From: Schistosoma haematobium
Taxonomy: Eukaryota; Platyhelminthes; Trematoda; Strigeidida; Schistosomatidae
Direction: 5' to 3'
Assembly: GCF_000699445.3 (NCBI RefSeq)
Contig: NC_067197.1
Span: 13,150,152 to 13,214,151 of the forward strand
DNA length: 64,000 bases
Part shown: in pieces, positions 47,380 to 57,985 of the stretch
Layout: the number at the start of each line of letters is the position of its first letter
Position numbering within the stretch: position 1 is the stretch's first letter
Position numbers and translations under genes: made by a program
Notes under the pieces: model-generated
Told to the model about the DNA's origin: nothing
Database searches by the model: none
What the model saw: the letters and a program-made list of their open reading frames with translations, nothing else

Positions 47380-48090
47380 TAAACTTTACAGATAAGAAGA
47401 CTGAAACACAGTTCTTAGTCAACACTGGGGCAGTGGTTAGTGTAGTACCATCTACTAAACCTGTGAAAAACATACCTGACCCTAAACTACAACTGCAAGC
47501 TCCATTCAAACCAGAGACCAAGACATATGGTAAAAGGTAGCTAGCTTCATCGTAGCTGACGTCATAGTTCCCATAATTGGTGTTGATTCTCTGCATTCCC
47601 ACAAAATACAAATAAGTTTTTGTGGTCAAACATGAATAAAGATTTACGAAAATGGGCGCGAGAATGCATCAAATGTCAGAAGTCGAAAGTTTGTAGACAA
47701 ATGATATCTTCTACAAGAGTTTTTCGTACCGCTAGCGCTAGATTCAATCACGTTCATATCAACATCGTTGGACTATAACCAATTTCCAATGGCTATACGA
47801 ATTTACTAACGGGTACAGACAGATTCACGAGATGGCCCACAGCTGTCCCGCTAAAAGACACGACAGCATCAACTGTAGCGAAGAAATTGGTAAAACACTG
47901 AATTATAAACTTTAGTGTCCCAACAAAAATTACGACCGACCGCTGAGCCCAGTTTGGAAGCAAGCTGTTCCAGCAACTTACAGACAATTTCGGTATAAAA
48001 AGGATTAGGACCACAGCTTATCGTCCGACTGCTAACGGGATGGCCGAAAGGTTTCATCGACAGCTAAAAAAAACCCATTGACAGCCACTG
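47380..48090 (+). pseudogene. Gypsy 2 protease joined to integrase
   Basis: Protease motif TQFLVNTGAVVSVVPSTKP has N where the catalytic D of DTGA is expected. It ends PIIGVDSLHSHK. The next codable block is the integrase zinc-finger end (ECIKCQKSKVCRQ), then FTRWPTAVPLKDTTA, KITTDR followed by a stop, and ANGMAERFHRQLK. Several stops and shifts. Confidence 0.7.
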
Positions 48091-48284
48091 GGGGAGATTA
48101 CAAATGGGATGCCAAGCTTCCTTTAGTATCACTAACCATCCTCTCAACTATCAAACAAGACATCGGCTTTTGTGCTGCTGAGTCGGTTTAGGAAACAACG
48201 TTACGTTTTTCTGGTGAAATTTTTGACTGTGCAGCAGATATTCCAGCAAGCATAACCAACTACGCACGGCAATTTAAACAGCAG

Positions 48285-48698
48285 ATGAAATCCATTAGAA
48301 CCATCGAACCACTAACCTGGAAAGCAAGATCACTCGTATCCATTGAATCAGACAAATGTTCACATGTATTCGTCAGAAATGATAAAGTACAACAGCCGTC
48401 AAAGACTCCTTACAACGGTCTTTTCAAAATCAACAGGGAAGACAGCAAAACATTCACGGTAAAAACAGCAGGCAAACATGACCCTTTTAGCGTCGATAGA
48501 GTGAAACCAGCGTTTTAGAGAGCACTGAAAAGTAGACAACGATGAAATCGTCTAAATTCACAGCCGAGCAATCACCAAACAAACTATCTGCAATAAACAG
48601 TACTCTACGACAAATTTCAGCAACAGCACAAACTAGAACAAGATCAGGAAAAAGAGTACATCGTCCACATAGGTATGTGGCAACCATCATATTTATCT
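48285..48698 (+). pseudogene. Gypsy 2 integrase C-terminus
   Basis: Reads HVFVRNDKVQQPSKTPYNG, LFKINREDSKTFTVKTAGK and VDRVKPAF. This is the GPY/F-type module of Ty3/gypsy integrases. After a stop a short tail (TRTRSGKRVHRPHRYVA) matches the usual pol end in this group. Confidence 0.8.
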
Positions 48699-48750
48699 AG
48701 ACAAATTCTGGGATTATTCGTATAACTTTTCTGCACAAGAAGTCTAGTTT

Positions 48751-49201
48751 TGCATTATATATATTCTTACTATATAACTACTAAGTAACCATCATATGTA
48801 TATCCATAATCCTTTTATTATAAGCTTCCATTTGACCTATTGACCACTATTATACGATTTAATATTATTAATTTATCCACAATCTATTAGTTACAGTCTC
48901 TCACACTCACAACCACTTTTTGGCGTGATCTTGTAAAATTGTTATTTTCTACTTTATAGTATGATGTGGTCTGATTCGCTTGTATATAGGTCAAGTATAT
49001 CTGAAATATATGATTCCTATAGTGGAAGTTGAGATTGTGTTCTGGATACAAACGAACAGAGCTAGGCGAGAAGAACCAATAAGGACTTAGAATTGATTCT
49101 AGGTTGCTCGTACTGGCTAACGCGTCACTGGTTTGGCACAGTGCCAAGGTTATATAAGTCGGTGTTCTAATTAATGATTTTTTGTCACGTGATAATTAAC
49201 A
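48751..49201 (+). repeat. 3' LTR of gypsy 2 (candidate)
   Basis: Starts TG shortly after the end of pol and ends in TTAACA. About 430 bases match 60690-61116 at roughly 95% or better. A TATA-like gttatataag lies about 50 bases before the end. A 21-bp (TA)n run follows at 49213. Confidence 0.65.
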
Positions 49202-49212
49202 GGGTAGAAGTC

Positions 49213-49234
49213 TATATATATATATATATATATA
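49213..49234. repeat. (TA)n microsatellite
   Basis: About eleven TA units just right of the gypsy 2 LTR. Confidence 0.9.
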
Positions 49235-49936
49235 ATTTCAATGCACAATCTGTCATTTCAATTCAACGCTTACTTATCACGCCGAGTCGTATATTTCTTT
49301 TAAAAAACAAATTTCTCTGTTATCTTTTTGATGAACAAAGATGTGGCATAAAAGCATCAATGTTCTGAATGGGAGTAAGCACATTATATTACGTATTTGG
49401 TGTAATTTGGAATGTTAATGTAAAAGTATGTGTGAGTCTGATTGAACGAATTTTCGCAGCTCAGTCCTACAGAAGATAAATAGCGGTACGAAAAACTTAG
49501 TGGAGCAGCCGCAGACTGTGATGAGCGCCAAATATCGGGAAATCTATAATTTACTCGACAGCACTAGCTACTTAAATAAATCTCAGTAGTTAAATAAGGT
49601 TAAGTTCAGTACTTTTAAAGGTCCATTGTGTATTAGTACACACATACGATAATTAAAGGAGTTAACAGAATTGTGGTAAAAATCAAAGTGACAGATGAAA
49701 ATAGATGGGGAAAACTCGTTTATAAACAATTATAAAAACAGTTGCTGGACCATTTACCTAAATGTAGATAAAAATTAATATTCTTGAATAAATTCAAGCT
49801 TAAAAACATGAAATTTCGATATATAAGTAGTTCGTATTAAAATTTAGGGAACAGAAATTATAGGAGTCAATATGAACAAAAAAAACAAATTGCAACAAAT
49901 GAAAATGGCCTTATCTATTCCATTTAAATCACTTAC

Positions 49937-50138
49937 TCTCGAACAATCTGGTAAACTAGATGCTTCAGACAAGCCGAAAAATGAGGCTTCATAAAATCCA
50001 GATGAAGGAGTTCGAGTAGTTATTTGAATTGAAGAAGATATTGACTCAGTAGTAGGAGAAAGTGAAAATTCGGAAAAGTTAACATCCATTGGGAAACTAC
50101 CAAATGATGCCCTGGTTGGAGTGAATGCTGATGAAGGA
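49937..50138 (-). CDS. Large low-complexity gene, internal exon
   Basis: 202 bases. The acceptor (ctctctag) and donor (AGA/GTAAGT) are good. One base completes a Ser codon with the upstream exon, then PSSAFTPTRASFGSFPM and a Ser/Thr/Phe-rich sequence ending LSEASSLPDCSR in phase 0. This phase matches the exon at 56686-57985 upstream and 44421 downstream, which supports the chain. Confidence 0.7.
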
Positions 50139-50689
50139 CTAGAGAGAAAAACAAGTAGAATGAAAGAATATTGTAAATTAGTTTGACGTGACTAATTAGA
50201 CGTTGAATTGATTTACATTTATGGCAGTTTACAATTAAATGTGAACGACTGAACTATGCAACACTACTCAAATATGGCTAACTTTTTGTTAAAAACTATT
50301 TATGAAAGCAGAAAACTGTATGCAATGAAGAGGTTTTTTTAAATCTATGAACATAAAATCCAGTCATCTCCAAGGAATACCAATTAACTAATACATAGTT
50401 GTGTCATACTTTATGCGGTTACTTTTATTTCTTTATACAACTCTCAACCTCTAAATTTCTTCATAGCACACTCAACTATTTTAATCTGCTTAGTAACATC
50501 TCAGTCAGAGTTAGGTAACATAGAGCCAGGAGCACTTGTGTATCGTCTCAAGTCGTTACATCAAATTATCAAGATGAATATTAAAGTAGTATTAGTGATG
50601 ATAGAATACATTAGGGATAAACAATATAATACGAGAAGTAAGAAAGAATTTGCAAAATCAAAAATACAATATGATTTTTAAATGAAAAT

Positions 50690-50950
50690 CAAGACCTAAG
50701 AGAAGACAACAAGTGAATGCACCTGAGTCATTACAATCGACTCTGAGCCATGTCACATAACGCATACAGCCATTGATCATGATAATAGCGAGAACCCTAA
50801 TTGGTAGTTTGCAATTACTAATATGCCTCAGTTCAACAGTCAGTGACTTTATGGACTGATGCCACATGCTTGAATGGTCACTATTGGCTTTCTTCCAACA
50901 GGAAAATAGTGCATCGAAATAAGTGGTCATCAGACCTACGTAACATATGC
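50690..50950 (-). mobile_element. Old RTE-D 3' remnant
   Basis: Weak but ordered match to the D C-terminus: WHQSIKSLTVELRHISNCKL and flanking residues. Many substitutions. Confidence 0.6.
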
Positions 50951-51482
50951 CCTAACGACCTCAGTTGATCGGTATGAGTAGACTAGTTGTGAGTGATTTT
51001 TATACAGCTGAAGTTTAATAGAAGGTTAATACAAATGCTTAATGTAAAATCCCTCTATAACTGTATGTTAATCGGTTTCTTGGGATTCACAATTCCTTAA
51101 GATGTCACATAAAGTAACCTAGAAAAACAAAGTAACTGACACAATCCAAAGAATTTATATCAGTAGTCTAACTAATTACAAATCAAGAATTGTTTAGCAC
51201 AAATAATATTTCTCATGATTATCATAACATTCACACTGTGAACTGTAGCAACAACATATTCAGCAAGAATAATGTAGATTTATTAAATGATACAATTCTG
51301 ATCACTGAGAATTTATAACATTTGAACAATAATCTATCACTTGTTTGTACGGAAAAGCGTATAATTCTATGTGACTATAAATGAGATATGAGATTGTTGT
51401 TCGAAAAATAAAAGCTGAATAATCGTCAAATAACTGAAGATTAACAGGTGACAATTGAATATTGAATACGTATAACATTAAT

Positions 51483-51817
51483 TCATTATATGTAAAAATT
51501 ATATTTGAAACAATCTCAGTGATTGAAATTTAAATAATTCCAACGTCTCGTCTAGCTAACTTGTCTGGACTTCTTCAGGGTTAGCACGAGCAGACTTCGT
51601 GAGAAGCTAGTCAGACGGGCAGTCACACCCGCTTCACTCTCAGGACCAGGCTGCACTGATTATCATAGCGGTTGGTTGGCCAGGGTCAAGTTTGTTTGAC
51701 GTCTTGGTGATACGTAATACAGGACTGATCTCTAGAAGTACGATCTGGACGAAACATTGGAATTATTTAAATTTCAGTCACTGAGATTATTTCAAATACA
51801 ATTTTCACATATAATGA
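51483..51817. mobile_element. MITE-like element with 70-bp terminal inverted repeats
   Basis: Left end 51483-51552 and right end 51748-51817 are reverse complements over 70 bases with a few mismatches (the left begins tcattatatgtaaaaat, the right ends with its complement). The 195-base centre is GC-richer and non-coding. The ends contain the gacgaaac motif also found beside hammerhead cores. No target duplication was identified. Confidence 0.7.
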
Positions 51818-52679
51818 CTTCTCTATACTCGGCGCCCAAACTATTCATTCTAATCTTGACGAATATTCGTATAAATATAACATTAATTGACTTAAAATGT
51901 ATCCATTTATCTAAGGGTTTGTTTAATTTATAAAGATATAAACTATTTTATGTACGTCGATCTTACAAGTGTTAGAAAATGAAGCAAACAAAAATACTAA
52001 TTGAATATATTTTCTCATTCATGCTATCAATTGATCACTAATTTATAATTAGTAATAGTAATCGAAACACGTTTACAACAATATTCACTCATAGTGGATA
52101 CTATAGACTAGTGACTAGACTAGTAATTTATTATATTGTATACCAATAGAATATGTGGACACACATACACACAAAATGAATAAACAGATACACAAAAACG
52201 TAGAAATACCTTTCACCTATTTTATATATATATGGAATGCTTTCTAAACATTATTTCTGGATTTTATATGCTCGTGTATTTTTCTCTCTTTTATAACATG
52301 ATTAAACACACGCACACGTTTGGCAACCAGCCAACATTTTTGTATATCCAAATTACTAAAAAAGGGGTATAACAAGAATGACGGCCTAAGCCAAAGCTAT
52401 TTTCTCTCCCTCTACTTACATGTCTGATAGCCAGGTTAAAGTTAGTCGGGATTTTTGGTCAATACGAGAGATTAGCCAAAAAATAATCAATAATACGCCA
52501 AGCATAATAGGCTAGAGAAACTTAGATGAAGAAAGGAAACACTAGTAGTTATTTTAACCAATTAAAATGCGATCGAAAGCAAATGTTCTATTCCTTACGT
52601 GTTGGCAATAAATATCATAGCTCAGTAAGGACTGACTTCAGTGAAAATAATTCCATACATATATTGTACACCATCGGAT

Positions 52680-52820
52680 CCCAGCATATTAGTCTATAGA
52701 TAGGGGGTTCGCACACGAGACCGGTCCTCGGTTTGATTCTGGGGTGAGTATTCCAGAGGAGTCCTGTACTAAGACGAAACAGCCGTCCAGAGTTTTCAGT
52801 TGTTGTTTAACTTAGATCCG
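52680..52820 (+). repeat. SINE with hammerhead-like core, inactive
   Basis: The head includes a B-box-like ggtttgattctgg. The core region 52751-52793 reads CAGAGGA for core 1 (U4 changed to A), GACGAAAC for core 2, and ACAGCCGTC for stem III with one mismatch. It aligns with the copy at 32749. Confidence 0.55.
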
Positions 52821-53199
52821 TTTGCAGTTTAAATAAAATTTAACAATCTCCACAATCTCATACTAATAATTATCAAGCTTTATTTAATAATTCATTCAAT
52901 AGAGTTATATAATGAAGTACGGTGGCAGGCAGGGACTGAAAAATGTCAGCACTTTATACATTATTCGATCAAAAAAATGCAATTTCATACAACTGGTGAA
53001 AACGGGTTGCTTTAGATTGAAAACCTTACACTCGATTACACTATTATTTATATTCATATTAAGGATGGATGCGACTTTTTCATATTATCCGTCTTACTTC
53101 AAAGTGAGTAGTGAAGCAATTAGCACTGTGTTGTACCGAATATTTGATGTAGCATTTGTAGCTGTAAACATTGTTCATATCCATCTGTAGCGTTTCTAC

Positions 53200-54060
53200 T
53201 TCAATTCTGCACAGGTAATTATGACGAGTGGGCGGGAATATATAACTCATAGTACAGTCACTTTAATCGATGTAGATTTACAGCCCCATTACCAGACTTA
53301 CTTCTGTTGACAACACTATTCACTTGGTAGTTCCATAATATGCAAATAATACTCTATAGTTCATAATTCAGAACTATGAAGCAATACAAAGCGAAATGGA
53401 GAACACTATACTTGCTCTTTGATAGACAAATATACATCACACCAGAGTAACAAAAAGTGATAGTTGGTAAGACCTTTTTTAAAATAAGACTTAATAAAAG
53501 TATTTGTCTATTTCAAGATTGACAATAATACAAACAATTTTAGTTTAATCATAATAAAAAAACAAATCAATGATCAAGAAGTTACCTTAATTTACAATCA
53601 GTTTTATGAGCTTATATATTACGTCACTGTTTTTTATCAATATTGCATAAACACCGATTAACAACTGAATAGTATACAATTAGTACACTTTACTTAAGAG
53701 CTACAAATGATCACTACACACAACAAAGGTATCATTACAATGGGAAATTTGCAACTCGTTTACCAAGTATAGGGTTTATATACTCGGGTTTAAGTTACAC
53801 CTTTTGTATGATGACTATATATAAATAACTGGTAGTTTGAATTAAATTAAGTGGATCCGATTTCGAACTTTTGGGATATAGGCGTGTTGAGTGAAAGGAC
53901 GATTATTAAACACCGTGTTTAGTAAATAACAGTATACACCGTTCAAGTTCACAGTTTTTGCATGCATCACGATTATAATCATAAAATTATAAAATTAACG
54001 TAGATAATTTGATTATTCATGAACAAAACACTACTGAAGGGTAAGTAAAAAAAAAAGTGA
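53200..54060. other. Intron DNA without recognised features
   Basis: Part of the 6.5-kb intron of the large minus-strand gene. AT-rich, no coding or repeat signal recognised. Confidence 0.4.
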
Positions 54061-54072
54061 ATAAGACCTAAC

Positions 54073-54461
54073 TGTTGGGGAGACCCAGAAAATTCATCGA
54101 AAAGAACCCAAAGCAGCCCTGAAAACGCTGGAGAACATCTTATCCAATCAGCACTCAATAGAAGTTTCTCAGAAACATCTAGAAAGTGGAGTCGCGTGCC
54201 ACATTTCTGATTGGATATTTGCCTATCCTGCTACTATGTCTAGAAGGGCTTCAGAACTTTCCAGAAGCCAGTGGCCATTTGAAATGCTATAAATACTCTC
54301 AATTTTCTGTATATAAACGAACCTTGAAGTAAGGCGTTCTTTCCATATATATTTCGGGCCTTTTCTCTCGTGTTCAAGTTGTCGTGTAGATTTGGTCCTG
54401 TATTATTAGAAGAGCTCAGGTAACCGATTCAAACGTTCAGTCAGAAGATTTATTGCTAACA
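54073..54461. repeat. Solo LTR candidate
   Basis: 389 bases starting TGTTGGGGAGACCC and ending GCTAACA (inverted TGTT/AACA ends). Inside, gctataaatactc looks like a TATA box and attatt-rich sequence follows. The length is close to that of schistosome Pao/BEL LTRs, but no internal sequence is present and the target duplication is uncertain. Confidence 0.45.
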
Positions 54462-54989
54462 GAGACCGAATAATATACACTTAAAAAAATAAAGGAAAGT
54501 TTGTCCGTTTCTGTAACAGGTTGACTTGAGACAGAAAACCATTGAAAATAAAGAAGCATTGAATAACTATTTTTTCCTAGTATGGGACCCCATAGCCGTG
54601 TAAACCCAAGGTTAAAGACAGGAGTCTAATCCACGATCTTCAGGCCTCATGACGAGTACATTATTTTTAGACGACTGAGCAGCCATCCGATAACTTGCAT
54701 TTTCTCTGCTCGATCGACGATAAGATTGTGGGTATTTAATGATGGGAAATACCAACCTCGAATGAAACAAATGGTTAGTACTCTCTAGTTTCCAATGATC
54801 ATCCAGTTAAAATCAATCCGCGATTCAAACTACAAATCGAACACTATCTTTAAAAGGTTTGAGAGACAACTGGAAGTTGGTCCTCTTTAAAATCAACATG
54901 AATAACTGACTGTAACAAATCAAGAAACTACTGGATTATATAGGTTAGGTTGTTCAACATTAAACCATTAGATTCACCTGGTATTGTTT

Positions 54990-55155
54990 TGCATGTATCT
55001 TCCCATTGAGGTTTAAGACTGCGATTGATCAGTCTGTTATTGGCATACGTGCATACTGTGCGTATGCCTCGATATTGCCTTAATTCACAAGCTTTTATAG
55101 GACGAAACGCGCGTCTTGGATTCCACTGCTAGCCATGATCCATCTTTGCTTTTAA
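54990..55155 (+). repeat. SINE 3' part with partial hammerhead
   Basis: At 55098-55120 the sequence taggacgaaacgcgcgtctt has core 2 GAAA, stem III ACG-CG-CGT and the cleavage GTC, followed by ggattccactgctagcc as in the Sm-alpha-like family. The upstream CUGANGA core is missing. Confidence 0.55.
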
Positions 55156-55588
55156 ACCATTAGGTTATATTAAAGTCTGTTCAAGAATGTAGACCACTTC
55201 ACAATGACGCTTTACATATATTATCAAGACTAAATCATGAAAATCCAATTTAATCAGCACCTTACGCACGTAAGAAGATTACAAGACACTATATTTTTCA
55301 GTAATGAATAAACACAAGTATAGATTAAGATGGTTAGAAGGTGTAGTGGCTGATGTGTTTTAGGTTGACGTGATCAATTACATACAAAAAAAACAACTCA
55401 AAAATGTGCGATAGAAAAATTAAAAATTTCTGGATAGATGTGGCACAGAAATAAATTATACTTAGATTTACGAAAGAACTAACAATACCAAATAATTACA
55501 TATAGTTGAAAAGTTTGTTTAAATATGAAGACAATAAACTAGATAGGTAAATATTTGTTGTCTTGCCGAAATACAGACGAAATTATTC

Positions 55589-55643
<55 letters not shown>
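55589..55643. repeat. (TTA)n microsatellite
   Basis: About eighteen uninterrupted TTA units, non-coding, in an intron. Confidence 0.9.
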
Positions 55644-55645
<2 letters not shown>

Positions 55646-55989
55646 TGTTTACATAAAATAGATTTTTTTATTGTTTTTATTTGCATACACTAAATTATTC
55701 ATTATGACTTATAGAATAAAAATAGTTAAATGATACATAAACAATTATAAACGTGAAAAACTTGAATTTTCAGATGATCATGTTGAATATGGCAAGATGA
55801 TTTTAATCAGTGGCTAACAAATCATCATTTTAAGGCCTAACCAAATGAACATTAAGACTGAAGTGTTATGTAGGACTTGACCATATCTAAGTTGTGAACA
55901 GAAAGTAGTGAAATTGAGAAGTAGTAGAGATCTTCGTACAATATTTCAGTTAATCTAGTACTGGAACGAAGAGATAGTTAAATCAATTG

Positions 55990-56305
55990 ATCGATAAAGA
56001 CTTTGAGATGGTGCAATACGATCAATTGAACAGGGAATTAAAAAAAGATGTCGGAGATGGATAGAACAAACATTCAGGAAACCATCAAACTATATCGTCA
56101 TACAAACCCTAACCTGAAATCCTCAAGCTAAAAATGAAAGAGACAGACCAAAGTAAACATTGAACTGGGAACTGGAGACATACATCAAAAGAATGAATGA
56201 AACTTGACAACAACTGGGAAGGAGAGCTCAGGCAGAGATGTTTGAAAATTCTTAGTAAGCGGATGTATGTTACACGAGGGGTAACAAGCGTAAGTAAGTA
56301 TGCTG
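55990..56305 (+). mobile_element. RTE-B 3' remnant, plus orientation
   Basis: Matches the B-family C-terminus with stops: KKRCRRWIEQTFRKPSNYI, then LNWELETYIKRMNE and a tail with acacgaggggtaacaagcg and gtaagtaagta. Old and truncated. Confidence 0.65.
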
Positions 56306-56685
56306 TAACCAGTAGAGCCAAAAAAGTTAGTAGAGAAACAATATCTCGACAACTAAATTAAATGATAATCATTATATATTACCAAGTGACTGAATTTAAA
56401 AAATGTCGGTTCCAACTCAGTGGTTAAAAACCTGTCTTGCTGGCTTCGAGGCAAAAACAAACTAGGTTTTTATCTCGTAAACAGATCGATTATTGATGTG
56501 AACTCAAACAGAATCGCAAACTGTAATGAAACAATTGTTGAATTCTTTATATCAACTGGTGATGAAAATCACTTTTATATAAAATAAACATTAGCATAAA
56601 ACCATTTAAATAACCAAATATCTTATTAGACAGAAAACAAATTAAAATTTAAGAGAGAAATCAAATCAGTTATGTAATGACATAC

Positions 56686-56785
56686 CTAGGCAATGCATGA
56701 ATTGACAATGAAGAGTCGTGTGAATCTTTAATTTCTATATGACTTGGACGATGATGAACACGATCGAACTGACTTTTATTATTAC

Positions 56786-56831
<46 letters not shown>

Positions 56832-57985
56832 ACTGCTGCCACCGCTGCTATTACTATATGTAGTTCGATTACGTAGACGAATAGATTTTTGTAAATTATC
56901 TGAATGTGTTTGTGGAAAGTCTGTAGGAGAGTTATTATGTTGCATAGTGACTTCATTAACTTCAGCTTGTGAAGATAAATTATTACCATTATTATTATTA
57001 CACTTAGTTTGAGCGGCTCCAGAACCAAAGTTAAACAATGGATGATGCCAACTAATACGTGATCCATTATTCATTTTATTAGAAGAGATTAAATCCGATG
57101 GTTTTGGACGTAGAATAACACCATGATTATTAGGAGTATTATTATTATTTCGTAAGGTACCACCACCATTATTAGCATTATTGTCATTAGAATTTAATAA
57201 TTTGACGTTATCCATATTAGTGCAACTTTTTGACCTTTCATTATATGCCATTTTTGAATCTAATCGTACTGCAATTGGTCGTGGAAGAGTCCTCATATAT
57301 GACTGCATTGTTTTCAACATGGCTGAAGAACTATGTTGATTGTTATTATTATTGCCATTATTGTTATTATTACATTTATCACAATGACGATAAGATGAGA
57401 CTGATGACGGCGGTGGTGGTATGTGAGAAGATGAAGAACATAAACAAGATGATATTATAAATGGAAACGGACGACAAGAATAACCATATGATGATGTCTG
57501 TGAATGTATATCAGAACTTGAACTTGTTGAACGACAAACACGTTTTGCTGGTGGTAAACGGTCATGTAAGTGTTGAATATGTGAATATGAAGAATTATTT
57601 ACTTCAAATAGACAACAAGAACAACAAACTGAACAAAAGTAACATGATGTTGATGAAGAAGAGGAAGAAAACGGAGACGAACATACTGTTTTACATGGTA
57701 CATTAAATTGATTAATTAGTACATTTATATGGTCAACTTTATCATCTACAGAACAAGGAAATGAAGCTGATGAAAAGTTGAATGTACATGTTGAAGATGT
57801 AGCAGTATTGTTATTATTATTAATTTGATGATGATGGTGGTGATGACGATGATGATGATGGAGATGAGGATGATAGGGATGATCTATATGGTGATAATGT
57901 TGATGACAAGATTGTATTTCGTTGAATTTTGATACATTTGACATAGAGTTTAATGAATAATTTGTAGCTGGAGCACTTGCAGATA
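56686..57985 (-). CDS. Large low-complexity gene, internal exon with poly-Asn
   Basis: 1300 bases, about 432 codons. The acceptor (tttgtttag) precedes SASAPATNYSLNSM after two bases of a split codon, and the donor after CCTAG is GTATGT. It contains a His run (HHHHRHHHHHH), Cys-rich CYFCSVCCSCC, Ser runs, PPPPSSVSSYRHCDKC and a 14-residue Asn run coded by a TTA-type tract at 56777-56829. No known domain. Confidence 0.7.
56777..56829. repeat. Coding trinucleotide tract (poly-Asn)
   Basis: TTA-type repeat on the plus strand, read as Asn codons in the exon 56686-57985. Likely length-variable. Confidence 0.9.

Larger units (their letters stand above)
46375..49201 (+). mobile_element. Gypsy element 2: rearranged LTR retrotransposon
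   Basis: Plus-strand order: gag (46529-46876), protease (about 47380-47610), then directly the integrase zinc-finger and core (47640-48090), the integrase C-terminus (48285-48518) and a 3' LTR (48751-49201). RT and RNase H are absent, so an internal deletion joins protease to integrase near 47610-47630. No 5' LTR was found. Lies in an intron of the large minus-strand gene. Confidence 0.75.

Noticed and set aside
48887..49147. 86-codon minus-strand frame in the LTR, also at 60804-61082, as a real gene
   Set aside because: It lies wholly in a repeat; two recent copies keep the same frame by descent and nothing shows coding selection.
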